Source: Leifsonia williamsii (GTDB lineage: Bacteria; Actinomycetota; Actinomycetes; Actinomycetales; Microbacteriaceae). From it: DNA of 64,000 nucleotides. This document shows, one piece after another, positions 19,017 to 29,966 of the stretch. The notes beneath the pieces were generated by a model. That model was not told where the DNA came from. It worked only from the letters and a program-made list of their open reading frames with translations, and made no database searches. Location: contig NZ_JAROCF010000001.1 of assembly GCF_030433685.1 (NCBI RefSeq), positions 2,604,001-2,668,000 on the forward strand. Reading direction: 5' to 3'. The translations under genes and the position numbers were made by a program. Every line of letters starts with the position of its first letter. Position 1 is the first letter of the stretch.

Positions 19017-20909
19017 ATGCCCGATCGCAGCCGCCTCCTGAGCGCCGTGGCCCCGCGCCGCTGGGTGCTGGAGCCGGCGCTCGCCCTCGTGCTGTTCGTC
19101 GCGTGGCTCGCCACCGGGCTGCCCTTCGACGTCGCGGCCGCGCTCGCGCTGCTGTTCTACGGCGCTGCGGTCGCGCTCTCCCGGGTGCTGCCTGGCGTCG
19201 CGCTGGGGCTCGTCTGCCTGGCGGTGGTGGTGGAGCTGACCGAGGGGGAGGCCCTTCCCGGCGCGTTCCGCATCATCGCCGCCATCGCCGTGCTGGCGAC
19301 CCTGATCGGCGTCACCGCGCACGGCGGCCGGGTGCTGCGCTGGCTCGCCCTGGCCTCCACGCTGCTGCTCGGACCCGCGATGGCGTACCTGTTCACCGTG
19401 CGCGGCGAGCTGAAGTTCGCGCAGTTCGGGCCCGTGATCGCGGGGTACTACACCAGCCAGGGCGTCGGCGTGCTGCTGATGAGCGTGCTGATGATCGTGG
19501 TGTTCGCCGCGGGCTGGCTGCTCGGCTTCCTGATCGCGCGGCAGCGGGCGGCGGCGCAGGCGGAGGCCGCTGCCGGAGGCGGTCAGGGTCAGGCCGGCAG
19601 CTCCGTGCTGCTCTGGCTCGCCTCCTCCGGCGGCGCGGAGGTGTCGGAGGACGAGCCGGACAGGCCCGGCCTCGTCCGCCGGTTGACCCGGCGCGAGCTC
19701 ACGTTCGACATCGTCGGCGCCGCGCTGCTGGCGCTGTTCTGCCTGCTGGCCGACTCCACGATCCTCGTCGGGCTGACGGACACCGGAGGCGACCGGTCGG
19801 GCTTCCTGGTGCTGATCGTCCTCGTCGTGGCCGTCGCGCTGCGCCGGATGTCGCCGCCGGTCTCGCTCGCCCTCGCCTGGCTGGGCGCGGTGCTGCAGAT
19901 GACCACCGGCCACAACATCCTGATCAGCGACCTCGCGATCCTCCTCGTGCTCTACGCCACCGCTGCCTACGGCGACCGGGTGGTGCGCTACGCCGGACTG
20001 ATCTCGGCCGGACTCGGCGCCTTCGTCGCAGCCCTCTACCTGACCCTGACCTCGGCGCTCGGGCAGGACTACTTCGACCTGCTGTCCACCTCGCTGACGA
20101 GCCTCGCGCTGCAGTTCGCATTCCTGTTCATCGTGAGCGTCACCGTGCTGGCGCTGTCGTGGGTGCTCGGCCTGCTGATGCGCACCTGGCGCACGGCCCG
20201 GTACTCCCGCCGCGCCCGCGCCGCCGCCGAGCTCGACCGCGCGCGGGCCGTGGAGGACGTGGTCGTCGAGCAGGAGCGCACCCGCATCGCGCGCGACATG
20301 CACGACGTGGTCGCGCACTCCCTCGCCGTCGTCATCGCCCAGGCCGACGGCGCCCGGTACGCCAGGCACGCCGACCCGGAGGCCGTCGACCAGGCGCTCA
20401 CCACCATCGCGGCGACGGCCCGTTCGGCGCTGACCGACGTGCGCGTGCTGCTCGCCGAGCTACGGCATTCGCAGGCCGAGGGCCCGCAACCGACCCTGGA
20501 GGACGTCGACCGGACGGTCGAGCAGATCCGCGCCGCGGGCCTCCCGGTCACCCTCGAACGCACCGGCACGCCGGCGGGCCTCGGTTCCGCCCAGCAGATC
20601 GCCGCATACCGGATCGTGCAGGAGGCGCTGACCAACGCCCTCCGGCACGGCGACACCACCCGCCCCGCCGAGGTCGTCCTCGCCGGGGTCGACCAGGGCG
20701 CCGGGGGACCGGGGCTCGCCATCACCGTGAGGAACGCCATGAAGCCGCAGCCCGCAGAACCGCCGACCACCGCAGGAGTGCCCCGCGTAGGCCACGGCCT
20801 GCCCGGGATGCGGGAGCGCGCCTCCCTCGCCGGCGGCAGCTTCAGCGCGGGGCCGGAGGGGTCGGGCTTCGTGGTGTCGGCGTTCCTGCCCGCGGGAGGG
20901 GCGGCGTGA
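19017..20909 (+). CDS. Sensor histidine kinase, NarL/HisKA_3 type
   Basis: 630 residues. Many N-terminal membrane helices occupy roughly the first 390 residues, with a short hydrophilic, Ala/Gly-rich loop near 180-210. The dimerisation domain carries the phosphoacceptor in RIARDMHDVVAHS (His429). The ATPase domain follows with QEALTNALRHG (N box) and the late GLPGMRERA motif. No extracellular sensor domain is obvious, so the stimulus may be sensed within the membrane. The stop overlaps the GTG of the response regulator. It sits directly before an ABC exporter, a common arrangement for systems sensing membrane stress or drugs; that link is inferred. Confidence 0.92.
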   Translation: MPDRSRLLSAVAPRRWVLEPALALVLFVAWLATGLPFDVAAALALLFYGAAVALSRVLPGVALGLVCLAVVVELTEGEALPGAFRIIAAIAVLATLIGVTAHGGRVLRWLALASTLLLGPAMAYLFTVRGELKFAQFGPVIAGYYTSQGVGVLLMSVLMIVVFAAGWLLGFLIARQRAAAQAEAAAGGGQGQAGSSVLLWLASSGGAEVSEDEPDRPGLVRRLTRRELTFDIVGAALLALFCLLADSTILVGLTDTGGDRSGFLVLIVLVVAVALRRMSPPVSLALAWLGAVLQMTTGHNILISDLAILLVLYATAAYGDRVVRYAGLISAGLGAFVAALYLTLTSALGQDYFDLLSTSLTSLALQFAFLFIVSVTVLALSWVLGLLMRTWRTARYSRRARAAAELDRARAVEDVVVEQERTRIARDMHDVVAHSLAVVIAQADGARYARHADPEAVDQALTTIAATARSALTDVRVLLAELRHSQAEGPQPTLEDVDRTVEQIRAAGLPVTLERTGTPAGLGSAQQIAAYRIVQEALTNALRHGDTTRPAEVVLAGVDQGAGGPGLAITVRNAMKPQPAEPPTTAGVPRVGHGLPGMRERASLAGGSFSAGPEGSGFVVSAFLPAGGAA

Positions 20910-21622
20910 GCGGCGGCATGAGCGGCGAGCGGGTGGAGGCCGCGGTCGAGCCGCGCATCCGGGTGCTGCTGGTCGACGACCAGGCCCTGTTCCGGGCGGG
21001 CGTGCGCATGCTGGTCGGGTCGCAGCCCGACCTGGAGCTCGCCGGGGAGGCGGCCAACGGCGCGGAGGGCGTGGAGCTGGCACGCAGCCTCCGGCCCGAT
21101 GTGGTGCTCATGGACATCCGCATGCCGGTCATGGACGGGATCGCGGCGACCACGACGATCGTCGCCGACGCCGAGCGCGAGGGCCGCACGCCGCCGCGGA
21201 TCGTGGTGCTGACGACGTTCGACCTCGACGAGGCGGCGGCGCGGGCGATCCGCGGTGGGGCGAGCGGCTTCGTGCTCAAGGATGCCGAGCCGGAGTTCCT
21301 GCTCGCCGCCATCCGCACTGTGCACGCGGGCAGCGCGGTCATCGCCGCGGGCGCGACGCGCGAGCTGTTCCAGTACTTCTCGGACGACCGTCCCGCGAAG
21401 CCGGAGCCCGCGGAGTTCGCGACGCTCACCTCCCGGGAGCGCGAGATCTTCGTGCTCGCCGCGCGCGGCCTCAGCAACGCCGAGATCGCGGGCAGCGAGT
21501 ACCTCAGCGAGGCGACCGTGAAGACGCACATCAGCCGCATCCTCGCCAAGCTCGGGCTGCGCGACCGGGTGCAGATGGTCGTCTACGCGTTCGAGCACGG
21601 CCTCACCGGCGCGACCGAGTAG
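20906..21622 (+). CDS. Response regulator, NarL/LuxR type
   Basis: 238 residues: a receiver domain (LLVDDQALFRAGVR; phosphoacceptor Asp70 in VVLMDIRMP; switch Lys in VLKDAEP), then a C-terminal LuxR helix-turn-helix (LTSREREIFVLAARGLSNAEIA). GTG 20906 is preferred because GGGAGGGG lies five bases upstream; ATG 20918 is an alternative. It is translationally coupled to the kinase. Its likely target is the ABC exporter about 100 bases downstream. Confidence 0.93.
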   Translation: MSGGMSGERVEAAVEPRIRVLLVDDQALFRAGVRMLVGSQPDLELAGEAANGAEGVELARSLRPDVVLMDIRMPVMDGIAATTTIVADAEREGRTPPRIVVLTTFDLDEAAARAIRGGASGFVLKDAEPEFLLAAIRTVHAGSAVIAAGATRELFQYFSDDRPAKPEPAEFATLTSREREIFVLAARGLSNAEIAGSEYLSEATVKTHISRILAKLGLRDRVQMVVYAFEHGLTGATE

Positions 21623-21713
21623 CCGTCTCTCGGTCGCGGGGCGCCGCAGGATCATCCTCGCGGCGGACCCGGGATGGCTCTCGCGCCCGATCCGCCGCCC
21701 GCGGGGCGCTCCC

Positions 21714-21719
21714 TAGCGT
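21714..21719 (+). promoter_or_regulatory. -10 box of a leaderless promoter (ABC exporter)
   Basis: TAGCGT, seven bases, then ATG 21727. The exporter therefore has its own promoter and need not be read through from the regulators. Confidence 0.62.
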
Positions 21720-21726
21720 TGAGAGC

Positions 21727-22488
21727 ATGCACACCACAACGACAGGGACGCGGCACGTCGCCCGCGTCGAGGACGCGACCAGGGTCTACGGCAGCGGGGC
21801 GGGCCGGGTGCACGCCCTCGCCGGCGTGACCCTCGGCATCCCGGCCGGCCGGTTCACCGCGATCATGGGGCCGAGCGGCTCCGGCAAGTCCACGCTGATG
21901 CACGTCATGGCCGGGCTCGACGGCGTCACCAGCGGCCGCGTCTTCCTCGGCGACACCGAGATCACCGGGCTGGGCGATACCGAGCTGACCCTGCTGCGCC
22001 GGCGGCGGGTCGGGTTCGTCTTCCAGTCGTTCAACCTGGTGCCGACGCTGGACGTGGCCGTCAACCTCCGCCTGCCGTTCGAGCTCGACGGCCGCCGCCC
22101 GAGCATCGAGGAGACGGAGTGGATGGACCACCTCGTCGACATCCTCGGCCTCGGCGACCGCCTGACGCACCGCCCGCACGAGCTCTCCGGCGGGCAGCAG
22201 CAGCGCGTCGCGATCGTCCGCGCGCTGGCGACCCGGCCCGACCTCGTCTTCGCGGACGAGCCCACCGGCAACCTCGACTCGCGCACTGGCCGCGAGGTGC
22301 TCGCCGTGCTGCGGCAGGCCGCGAGCGAGTTCGGCCAGAGCATCGCCATGGTCACCCACGACCCGGTCGCGGCGAGCTACGCCGACGGCATCGTGTTCCT
22401 CGCCGACGGCCGCGTGGTCGCCGAGCGCGAGCGCTCCACCGCCGAGGAGATCTCCGCCTACATGCTCGGGATGGAGGCGCGCGCGTGA
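21727..22488 (+). CDS. ABC transporter ATP-binding protein, MacB/LolD type
   Basis: 253-residue nucleotide-binding domain. Walker A GPSGSGKST, Q-loop FVFQSFNLVPTL, signature LSGGQQQRV, Walker B LVFADEPTGNLD and switch His in MVTHDP are all present. The QSFNLVPTL and PTGNLDS wording places it in the family that energises FtsX-like permeases. The permease starts within its stop codon (GTGA). Likely substrates are antimicrobial peptides or lipids; not identifiable here. Confidence 0.95.
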   Translation: MHTTTTGTRHVARVEDATRVYGSGAGRVHALAGVTLGIPAGRFTAIMGPSGSGKSTLMHVMAGLDGVTSGRVFLGDTEITGLGDTELTLLRRRRVGFVFQSFNLVPTLDVAVNLRLPFELDGRRPSIEETEWMDHLVDILGLGDRLTHRPHELSGGQQQRVAIVRALATRPDLVFADEPTGNLDSRTGREVLAVLRQAASEFGQSIAMVTHDPVAASYADGIVFLADGRVVAERERSTAEEISAYMLGMEARA

Positions 22489-23924
22489 TCCGGGCCTTCC
22501 GCGCCAACGCCAGGGACCATCGCGCGACCATCCTCGTCGCCGCGCTGAGCGCCGCCTTCGGGGTCGCGCTGCTCGCCTGCACCAACATCCTCGGCGCGTA
22601 CATCGGCGCGACGCAGCTGGGCGAGCACGGCTCCGTCCAACTGGCCCTGCTGCTCGTCGCCGGGGTCTTCTTCGTGATCGCCGCCTACGTCGGCGCGGTC
22701 GTGACGACCAACACGGTCGCGACCATCATCGCCGGCCGGGTGCGCACGATCGCGCTGCTGCGCCTCCTCGGCTCCACCGCCCGGGACCAGCGCCGCGCCG
22801 TCGCCGGCGAGGGCTTCGTCGCCGGGACGATCGGCGCCGCCGCCGGGGGAGCGGCGGCCGCCGCGCTCTCGCTGCTCGCCGTGCGGCTGTTCACGCTCGC
22901 CGGGGTGCTGCCGGACGTGCCGTACCCGGTGCTCACGCCCTCCCTGCTGGTCCCGGTCGTCGTGGTGATCGCGACGACCTGGCTCGCGTCCTGGGCGGGC
23001 GGCCGCCGCGTGCTCACGGTCACTCCGCTGGAGGCGCTGGGCGCGGCCCAGGAGCCGCCCGCGCGCTCGGTCCGCCGGCCGGGGCGCCTGGCCGCGTCGC
23101 TGCTGCTGCTCGTTCCCGGGCTCGCGCTGCTGGTGTTCGGCCTGCTGCTGGGGCTCGGCGTGTTCGCGGGGTCGAGGATCGACCTCCTGATCGTGCTCGG
23201 CTTCCTGGCCGTGCTGGTCGCACTGGTCGGCGGCGTGCTCTCGTTCACCGGGATCGTGCTGGCGGCGCCGTTCTTCCTGCCCGCGATCCTCCGCGCGACC
23301 GGTCTGCTGCTGGGCCGGGGCGCGGCGGGGAGGCTCGCGGCCGCCAACGCGTCCCGCAACCCCGAGCGCAGCTCCCGGACGGCGATCGGGCTCGTCATCG
23401 GCGTCACCCTGATCACCATGTTCGTCGTCGCGTCGGAGACCTGGCTGCACGTCATCCGGGTGGCCGCCGCGGCAGAGCCGGGGATGTACGCGGGCGCGGA
23501 GGAGGTGCTCACCGTCGCGATGATCGTCTTCACCGTGCTCGTCGGCTTCTCGGCGGTGATCGCCGCCGTGGGCGTCGTGAACAGCCTCTCGCTCAGCGTG
23601 CTGCAGCGTGCTCGTGAGCTGGGGTTGCTGCGCGCGCTCGGCTTCACCGCCGCGCAGGTCAAGCGGATGATCCTGGCGGAGTCGGCCCAGCTCACGGTCG
23701 CCGCGGTGCTGACCGGTCTCGTGCTCGGCACCGCCTACGGCTGGATCGGAGCGGAGTCGCTGCTCGGCAGCATCCCGGGCGGCGGCCTCCTGCCGCCGGT
23801 GGTCCCGTTGCCGTTCCTGATCGCGGTCGTCGCCGCCACCGCCGCGTTGGCGGTGTGCGCCTCGATCGCGCCGACCCGGCGCGCCACCCGTGTCGCGCCT
23901 GTGGCCGCGCTGGCCGTCGACTGA
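22485..23924 (+). CDS. FtsX/MacB-like ABC transporter permease
   Basis: 479 residues with about eight to ten membrane helices arranged as two FtsX-like halves. The second half carries the FtsX pattern VGVVNSLSLSVLQRARELGLLRALGFT followed by helices. The first half has AGRVRTIALLRLLGSTARDQRR, its counterpart. No large extracellular MacB domain is seen. The GTG start overlaps the ATPase stop, so the two subunits are made together. Its neighbour regulators suggest induction by envelope stress. Confidence 0.9.
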   Translation: MIRAFRANARDHRATILVAALSAAFGVALLACTNILGAYIGATQLGEHGSVQLALLLVAGVFFVIAAYVGAVVTTNTVATIIAGRVRTIALLRLLGSTARDQRRAVAGEGFVAGTIGAAAGGAAAAALSLLAVRLFTLAGVLPDVPYPVLTPSLLVPVVVVIATTWLASWAGGRRVLTVTPLEALGAAQEPPARSVRRPGRLAASLLLLVPGLALLVFGLLLGLGVFAGSRIDLLIVLGFLAVLVALVGGVLSFTGIVLAAPFFLPAILRATGLLLGRGAAGRLAAANASRNPERSSRTAIGLVIGVTLITMFVVASETWLHVIRVAAAAEPGMYAGAEEVLTVAMIVFTVLVGFSAVIAAVGVVNSLSLSVLQRARELGLLRALGFTAAQVKRMILAESAQLTVAAVLTGLVLGTAYGWIGAESLLGSIPGGGLLPPVVPLPFLIAVVAATAALAVCASIAPTRRATRVAPVAALAVD

Positions 23925-24090
23925 ACGCCCGCTCAGACGACGGCCCGGCCGGGCAGCGCATCCCGAGGACCGGCTGCGAGTCGGCTGGAGGAGGCTGTGG
24001 TCCGGCCTGTCCGTCGGCTGTGCGAGCTATCGTGAATCGCCCTCACCGATCCGGGGGCCGCCCGACCGGAGGAAGACCCTGGACTCGCTC

Positions 24091-25413
24091 ATGACACTGC
24101 GGATCGACGCGCCGGCGTTCCTGGCCGTCGTGTACGCCATCGCCGCCGCGCTCGCGCTCTACCTGCTGGCGCGGCGGGGGCGCCGCCGCCTGCTGGCCGG
24201 CGTGCTCGCGGCCGTCGGTGGGGCGCTCCTCGGCTGGCTCCTGGTGTGGCTGCTGGACGACGTGTTCGACGTGTTCGGCGTCGGACTCACGCCGACCACG
24301 ACCGCCTGGGTCGCCGCGGGCGTCGCCGGGGTGGCGCTGGCGGTCGCGAACCTGGTCGGGTCGCGGTGGTGGCGCAAGGTCGTGGCGATCGCGAGCATCC
24401 CGCTGTTCGTCCTGGCGGCCTTCGCGGGCGTGAACGTCGACTTCGGCGCGTACCGCGACCTCGACGACGCGCTGGGGGTCGTGCCGTACCGCGGTCTCGA
24501 CCTCCACCACGAGCGGGGGGAGGTCGTGGCCGGGCGCGACTGGACGCAAGCGGCGGCCGTTCCCGCCGGTGACCCGTCCGCCGGTCCCTCCGCCGATCCC
24601 GCGGGAGACCCGCCCGCGAAGGGCGAGGTGGGCACCGTGCGCATCCCGGGCGTCCGCTCCCACTTCCCGGCCCGCGAGGCGGTCGTCTACCTGCCGCCGG
24701 TCGCGCTGGGGGCGAACCCGCCGGTGCTCCCGGTGATGTACGCCTTCTCGGGCCAGCCGGGCGCTCCGTCGGACATGTTCACCGCCGGGCGCGTGGCGCA
24801 GGTCATGGACGCCTTCGCGCGCACCCACCGCGGGTACGCGCCCATCGTCGTCGCCGCCGACCAGCTCGGCGGCCCCGGCCGCAACCCGATGTGCGTGGAC
24901 TCGCGCGCCGGCGGGAACGCCGCGACCTACCTGCTCACGGACGTGCGGCAGTGGATCACGTCGCACCTGCGGGTGAGCTCCGACCCGGCAGCGTGGAGCG
25001 TCTTCGGCTACTCGGAGGGCGCGACCTGCGCCGTGCAGTTCGCGACAGGGCATCCGGAGCTGTTCGGCTCGGCACTCGCCTCCTCGAGCGAGCTCGGCCC
25101 GACGCTCGGCGACGAGCGCACCACCATCGCCAGCGGCTTCGGCGGGTCGAGGGCGGCGTACGAGGCGGCCCAGCCCGCCGCCCAGATGGCCGCGCACACC
25201 CCGTACCGCGACTCCCTCGTGATCTTCGGCGTCGGGCAGAACGACGCGCGCTACCTCGCCTACGCCCGCACGCTGCACGCCGACGCCGAGAAGGCCGGCA
25301 TGCGCACCGAGCTGCTGGTGTCGCCCGGGAGCGCCCACGACTGGAACACCGTGCGTTACACCCTCCGCAACGGTTTCCCCGCCATCGCCGCCCACCTGGG
25401 GTTGGGCTCGTGA
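24091..25413 (+). CDS. Membrane-anchored alpha/beta hydrolase (esterase D-like), candidate aminoacyl-phospholipid hydrolase
   Basis: 440 residues: about four N-terminal membrane helices (24100-24450), a Pro/Ala/Asp-rich linker near 24550-24615, and an extracytoplasmic esterase domain. The nucleophile lies in FGYSEGATC (Ser308) and a histidine in GSAHDW near the end completes the likely triad. ATG 24091 is chosen, though the best Shine-Dalgarno (GGAGGA, 24068-24073) is 17 bases away and would better suit an in-frame CTG at 24079. The stop overlaps the start of an MprF-like synthase. Corynebacterium has a comparable pair in which the hydrolase removes alanine from alanyl-phosphatidylglycerol; from memory, so the role here is inferred. 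Confidence 0.72.
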   Translation: MTLRIDAPAFLAVVYAIAAALALYLLARRGRRRLLAGVLAAVGGALLGWLLVWLLDDVFDVFGVGLTPTTTAWVAAGVAGVALAVANLVGSRWWRKVVAIASIPLFVLAAFAGVNVDFGAYRDLDDALGVVPYRGLDLHHERGEVVAGRDWTQAAAVPAGDPSAGPSADPAGDPPAKGEVGTVRIPGVRSHFPAREAVVYLPPVALGANPPVLPVMYAFSGQPGAPSDMFTAGRVAQVMDAFARTHRGYAPIVVAADQLGGPGRNPMCVDSRAGGNAATYLLTDVRQWITSHLRVSSDPAAWSVFGYSEGATCAVQFATGHPELFGSALASSSELGPTLGDERTTIASGFGGSRAAYEAAQPAAQMAAHTPYRDSLVIFGVGQNDARYLAYARTLHADAEKAGMRTELLVSPGSAHDWNTVRYTLRNGFPAIAAHLGLGS

Positions 25414-27947
25414 GCGCGGAGCAGGTGGACGCCGGCACGGCCACCGCGCCCGCCCCCTGGTGGAGCCGCGTCTCGAGCATCGTGCGGGCCCATCCGTTCA
25501 CGGCGGCGCTGATCGCGGTGCTGCTCGTGCTCGCCCTCGCCACCGGCCCGCTGCACGGGCCGCACCGTCCCCTCAGGCTCTGGCTCGGCACCGGACTCGC
25601 CCAGCTCGCCGACGGCCACTGGTGGTCGCCGTTCACGGCGGTCCTCTTCACCGACAACCTCGCGGAGCTGATCGTCGCGCTGATCGGGGCCGCCGTGCTC
25701 GTGGGGTGGGCGGAGCGGCTGATGGGCTCCTGGCGCACGGCCGTCGCCTTCGTCGTGACGCCGGTCCTCGGCGTCGCCGCCGGAGCGCTGCTGCAGGCGC
25801 TCGGCAGTGGTGCGGAGCAGATGTGGTCGCGCGGCGTGCGTGAACTGGTGGTGCTCGACGTCTTCAGCGGGATCGCGGGCACGATCATGGCGGCCAGCGC
25901 CTTCGCCGGCGTGCTCTGGCGACGGCGCATCCGCGTCATCACGCTGCTCGTCGCCGCGGTCTACCTGTTGTACTCCGGTCTCCCTGCCGACCTGTACCGG
26001 ATGCTCGCGGTGCTCGCCGGCCTCGGGCTCGGCGTGCTGCTGCGGCCGGGGAAGGGACTGCAGGGGTGGAGGCGCAGCTCCCACCACGAGGTGCGCGTGC
26101 TCCTCGCCTCCGCCGTCGGCATCACCGCCCTCGGCCCGGTGATCGGGCTGCTGTCGCCCTCGCGCTACGGCCTGCTCTCGCCGGTCGGCCTGCTGTTCAC
26201 CGACGCGATGCCCGACCGCGACAGCGTGATCGAGCGCTGCCAGGCGTTCGCCGTCACCCGGGAGTGCGTGCGCGCGCTGACCCTGACCCGGATGGACGGG
26301 CCGGGCCCGGTGCTGCTGTCGCTCCTGCCCCTCCTCGTGCTCCTGGTGGCAGCGGCCGGGCTGCTGCGGGGGCGCCGGTTCGCCGTCTGGCTCGCGGCGA
26401 TCGTCAACGGCCTGCTGGGGCTGCTCGCGGCGCTCTACTACGGAATCCTGCCGCTCGCCGGTCAGCGACTGGCCGCATCCGGCCGGTACTGGGAGGTGTC
26501 GCTGAGCTTCGCGCTCGCGGTCGCCGTCCCGCTGAGCATCGCGGTGGCGCTCGTGGTGCTGCGACGGCACTTCCCGGTGCTGCCGTCCGGGCGCGCGGTG
26601 CGACGCTACCTGCTCACGGTCGGCGGGACCGGCGTCGGCCTGGCGCTGCTCTACGTGCTGGTCGGCTGGCTCCAGCGCGACACGGGCTTCACCCGTCCTG
26701 TCGACCTCTCCGACCTCCTCGGCGACGTGTTCGAACGGTTCGTGCCGGTCGCCTTCCTGCGGCACGAACCGGTGCAGTACCTGCCGACCACACCGCTCGC
26801 CGCCGCGGTCTACCACAACATCGGAACCGTGTTCTGGCTCGTCGCCGTCCTCGCGGCGATCCCGCCCGTGCTCGGCCGCTCGCCCTGGCAGCGCGGCGCG
26901 GCGGACACCGCGCGGGTGCGGCGCCTGCTGCGGCGCGGGGGCGGCGACGCGCTCGCCTTCATGGCGACCTGGCCGGGCAACAGCCACTGGTTCGACCCGG
27001 CGGGGGAGGGCGCGGTCGCGTACCGCGTCGTCGGCCGGGTCGCGATCACCACGGGCGGTCCCTTCGGCGCTCCGCCGCCGCATGACCGCGTGATCGAGCG
27101 GTTCGCGCGGTTCTGCGACGACAACGGCTGGACGCCCGTGTTCTACAGCGTGGAGGACGACCTCCTGCCCGTCTTCGAACGGCTCGGCTGGTCGACCATG
27201 ACCGTGGCGGAGGAGACCGTCATCCGCCCCCAGCAGTGGGCGACCACGGGCAAGAAGTGGCAGGACGTCCGCAGCTCGATCAACCGCGCCCAGCGGGCCG
27301 GCATCCGCGCCGAGTGGACCGCGTACGCCTCCCTCCCGCTCGCGGTCGCCGTGCAGATCACCGACATCTCCGAGCAGTGGGCGGCCGACAAGGAGCTGCC
27401 CGAGATGGGCTTCACCCTCGGCGGCCTCGACGAGCTGCGCGACCCCGACGTTCGGCTCATGCTCGCGATCGACGGCGACGGCCGGGTGGAGGCGGTCACG
27501 AGCTGGCTGCCGACCTGGCGCGACGGCGTCGTGGTCGGCTGGACGCTCGACTTCATGCGCCGCCGCCCCGGCAGCATCAACGGCGTGATGGAGTTCCTCA
27601 TCGCCGAGGCCGCGACCAGGATGAAGGCCGAGGGCGCCGAGTTCCTCAGCCTGTCCGCGGCCCCGCTCGCGCACACCGCGGGCGCTCCCGCTGACGACGC
27701 GGGCACGATGGACCGCCTCCTCGGCCACCTCAGCTCGTCGCTGGAGCCGGTCTACGGCTTCCGCTCGCTGTTCGCGTTCAAGCAGAAGTTCCAGCCCGAG
27801 CTGCACCCGCTGCTGATGGCCTACCCGGACCCGCTGGCGCTCCCCGAGATCGGCGCTGCGCTCGCGAGGGCCTACCTGCCGGGGCTGTCGGTGCGGCAGG
27901 CGGCACGGTTCGTACGACCCCAGCAACCGGCCGCCAGCCGCGCCTGA
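25410..27947 (+). CDS. MprF-like aminoacyl-phosphatidylglycerol synthase with rhomboid-like N-terminal domain
   Basis: 845 residues. The N-terminal 200 residues resemble a rhomboid-type membrane domain with a DVFSGIAG segment where active rhomboids have GxSG. More membrane helices follow to about residue 500. The C-terminal 300 residues are the DUF2156/GNAT-like aminoacyl-transfer domain: AFMATWPGNSHWF, YRVVGRVAITTGGPFG, NGWTPVFYSVEDD and SLSAAPLAHT near the end. MprF enzymes move an amino acid from tRNA to phosphatidylglycerol, lowering the negative surface charge and giving resistance to cationic peptides. The GTG overlaps the preceding stop, so hydrolase and synthase are coupled. Whether lysine or alanine is added cannot be read here. 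Confidence 0.85.
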   Translation: MSAEQVDAGTATAPAPWWSRVSSIVRAHPFTAALIAVLLVLALATGPLHGPHRPLRLWLGTGLAQLADGHWWSPFTAVLFTDNLAELIVALIGAAVLVGWAERLMGSWRTAVAFVVTPVLGVAAGALLQALGSGAEQMWSRGVRELVVLDVFSGIAGTIMAASAFAGVLWRRRIRVITLLVAAVYLLYSGLPADLYRMLAVLAGLGLGVLLRPGKGLQGWRRSSHHEVRVLLASAVGITALGPVIGLLSPSRYGLLSPVGLLFTDAMPDRDSVIERCQAFAVTRECVRALTLTRMDGPGPVLLSLLPLLVLLVAAAGLLRGRRFAVWLAAIVNGLLGLLAALYYGILPLAGQRLAASGRYWEVSLSFALAVAVPLSIAVALVVLRRHFPVLPSGRAVRRYLLTVGGTGVGLALLYVLVGWLQRDTGFTRPVDLSDLLGDVFERFVPVAFLRHEPVQYLPTTPLAAAVYHNIGTVFWLVAVLAAIPPVLGRSPWQRGAADTARVRRLLRRGGGDALAFMATWPGNSHWFDPAGEGAVAYRVVGRVAITTGGPFGAPPPHDRVIERFARFCDDNGWTPVFYSVEDDLLPVFERLGWSTMTVAEETVIRPQQWATTGKKWQDVRSSINRAQRAGIRAEWTAYASLPLAVAVQITDISEQWAADKELPEMGFTLGGLDELRDPDVRLMLAIDGDGRVEAVTSWLPTWRDGVVVGWTLDFMRRRPGSINGVMEFLIAEAATRMKAEGAEFLSLSAAPLAHTAGAPADDAGTMDRLLGHLSSSLEPVYGFRSLFAFKQKFQPELHPLLMAYPDPLALPEIGAALARAYLPGLSVRQAARFVRPQQPAASRA

Positions 27948-27978
27948 GTCGATCATCCGCCGGGCCGAGCGGCCGTGG

Positions 27979-27984
27979 TACCGT
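27979..27984 (+). promoter_or_regulatory. -10 box of the leuA leader transcript
   Basis: TACCGT, seven bases, then GTG 27992, the start of the leader peptide. The leader peptide itself is predicted to be translated from a leaderless mRNA. Confidence 0.65.
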
Positions 27985-27991
27985 GTTCTCT

Positions 27992-28017
27992 GTGTACGGT
28001 CTGCTCCTCCTTAGCTG

Positions 28018-28033
<16 letters not shown>
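27992..28033 (+). CDS. leuL: Leucine leader peptide of leuA
   Basis: 13-residue open frame MYGLLLLSCRDES with four consecutive leucine codons (CTG CTC CTC CTT, 28001-28012) and a TAG stop at 28031-28033. It lies 69 bases before leuA and seven bases after a TANNNT box. A run of leucine codons ahead of a leucine biosynthesis gene is the hallmark of a ribosome-stalling leader. The last five codons overlap the first arm of a hairpin, as needed for control by stalling. Confidence 0.85.
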
Positions 28034-29878
<1,845 letters not shown>

Positions 29879-29900
29879 CCCGCGCCTCCCGTCCCGTCTC

Positions 29901-29951
29901 CCGCAACTCCGGAGTCCCGCGGCCCTCGTGCCCGGTTCTCCGGAGTTGCGG
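29901..29951 (+). terminator. 14-bp inverted repeat after leuA, probable terminator
   Basis: CCGCAACTCCGGAG (29901-29914) and its perfect complement CTCCGGAGTTGCGG (29938-29951) with a 23-base loop, followed by CGTTT. Each arm contains the self-complementary CTCCGGAG. It lies 22 bases after the leuA stop. Confidence 0.6.
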
Positions 29952-29966
29952 CGTTTCCGGCGGCGT

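Noticed and set aside
23925..24090. Possible gene or element in the 166-base gap before the alpha/beta hydrolase
   Set aside because: No start with a ribosome-binding site, no hairpin and no repeat; only a weak TATCGT that could be part of a promoter.
25356..27956. 866-residue minus-strand open frame opposite the MprF-like gene
   Set aside because: No recognisable domain and no promoter; antisense artefact.
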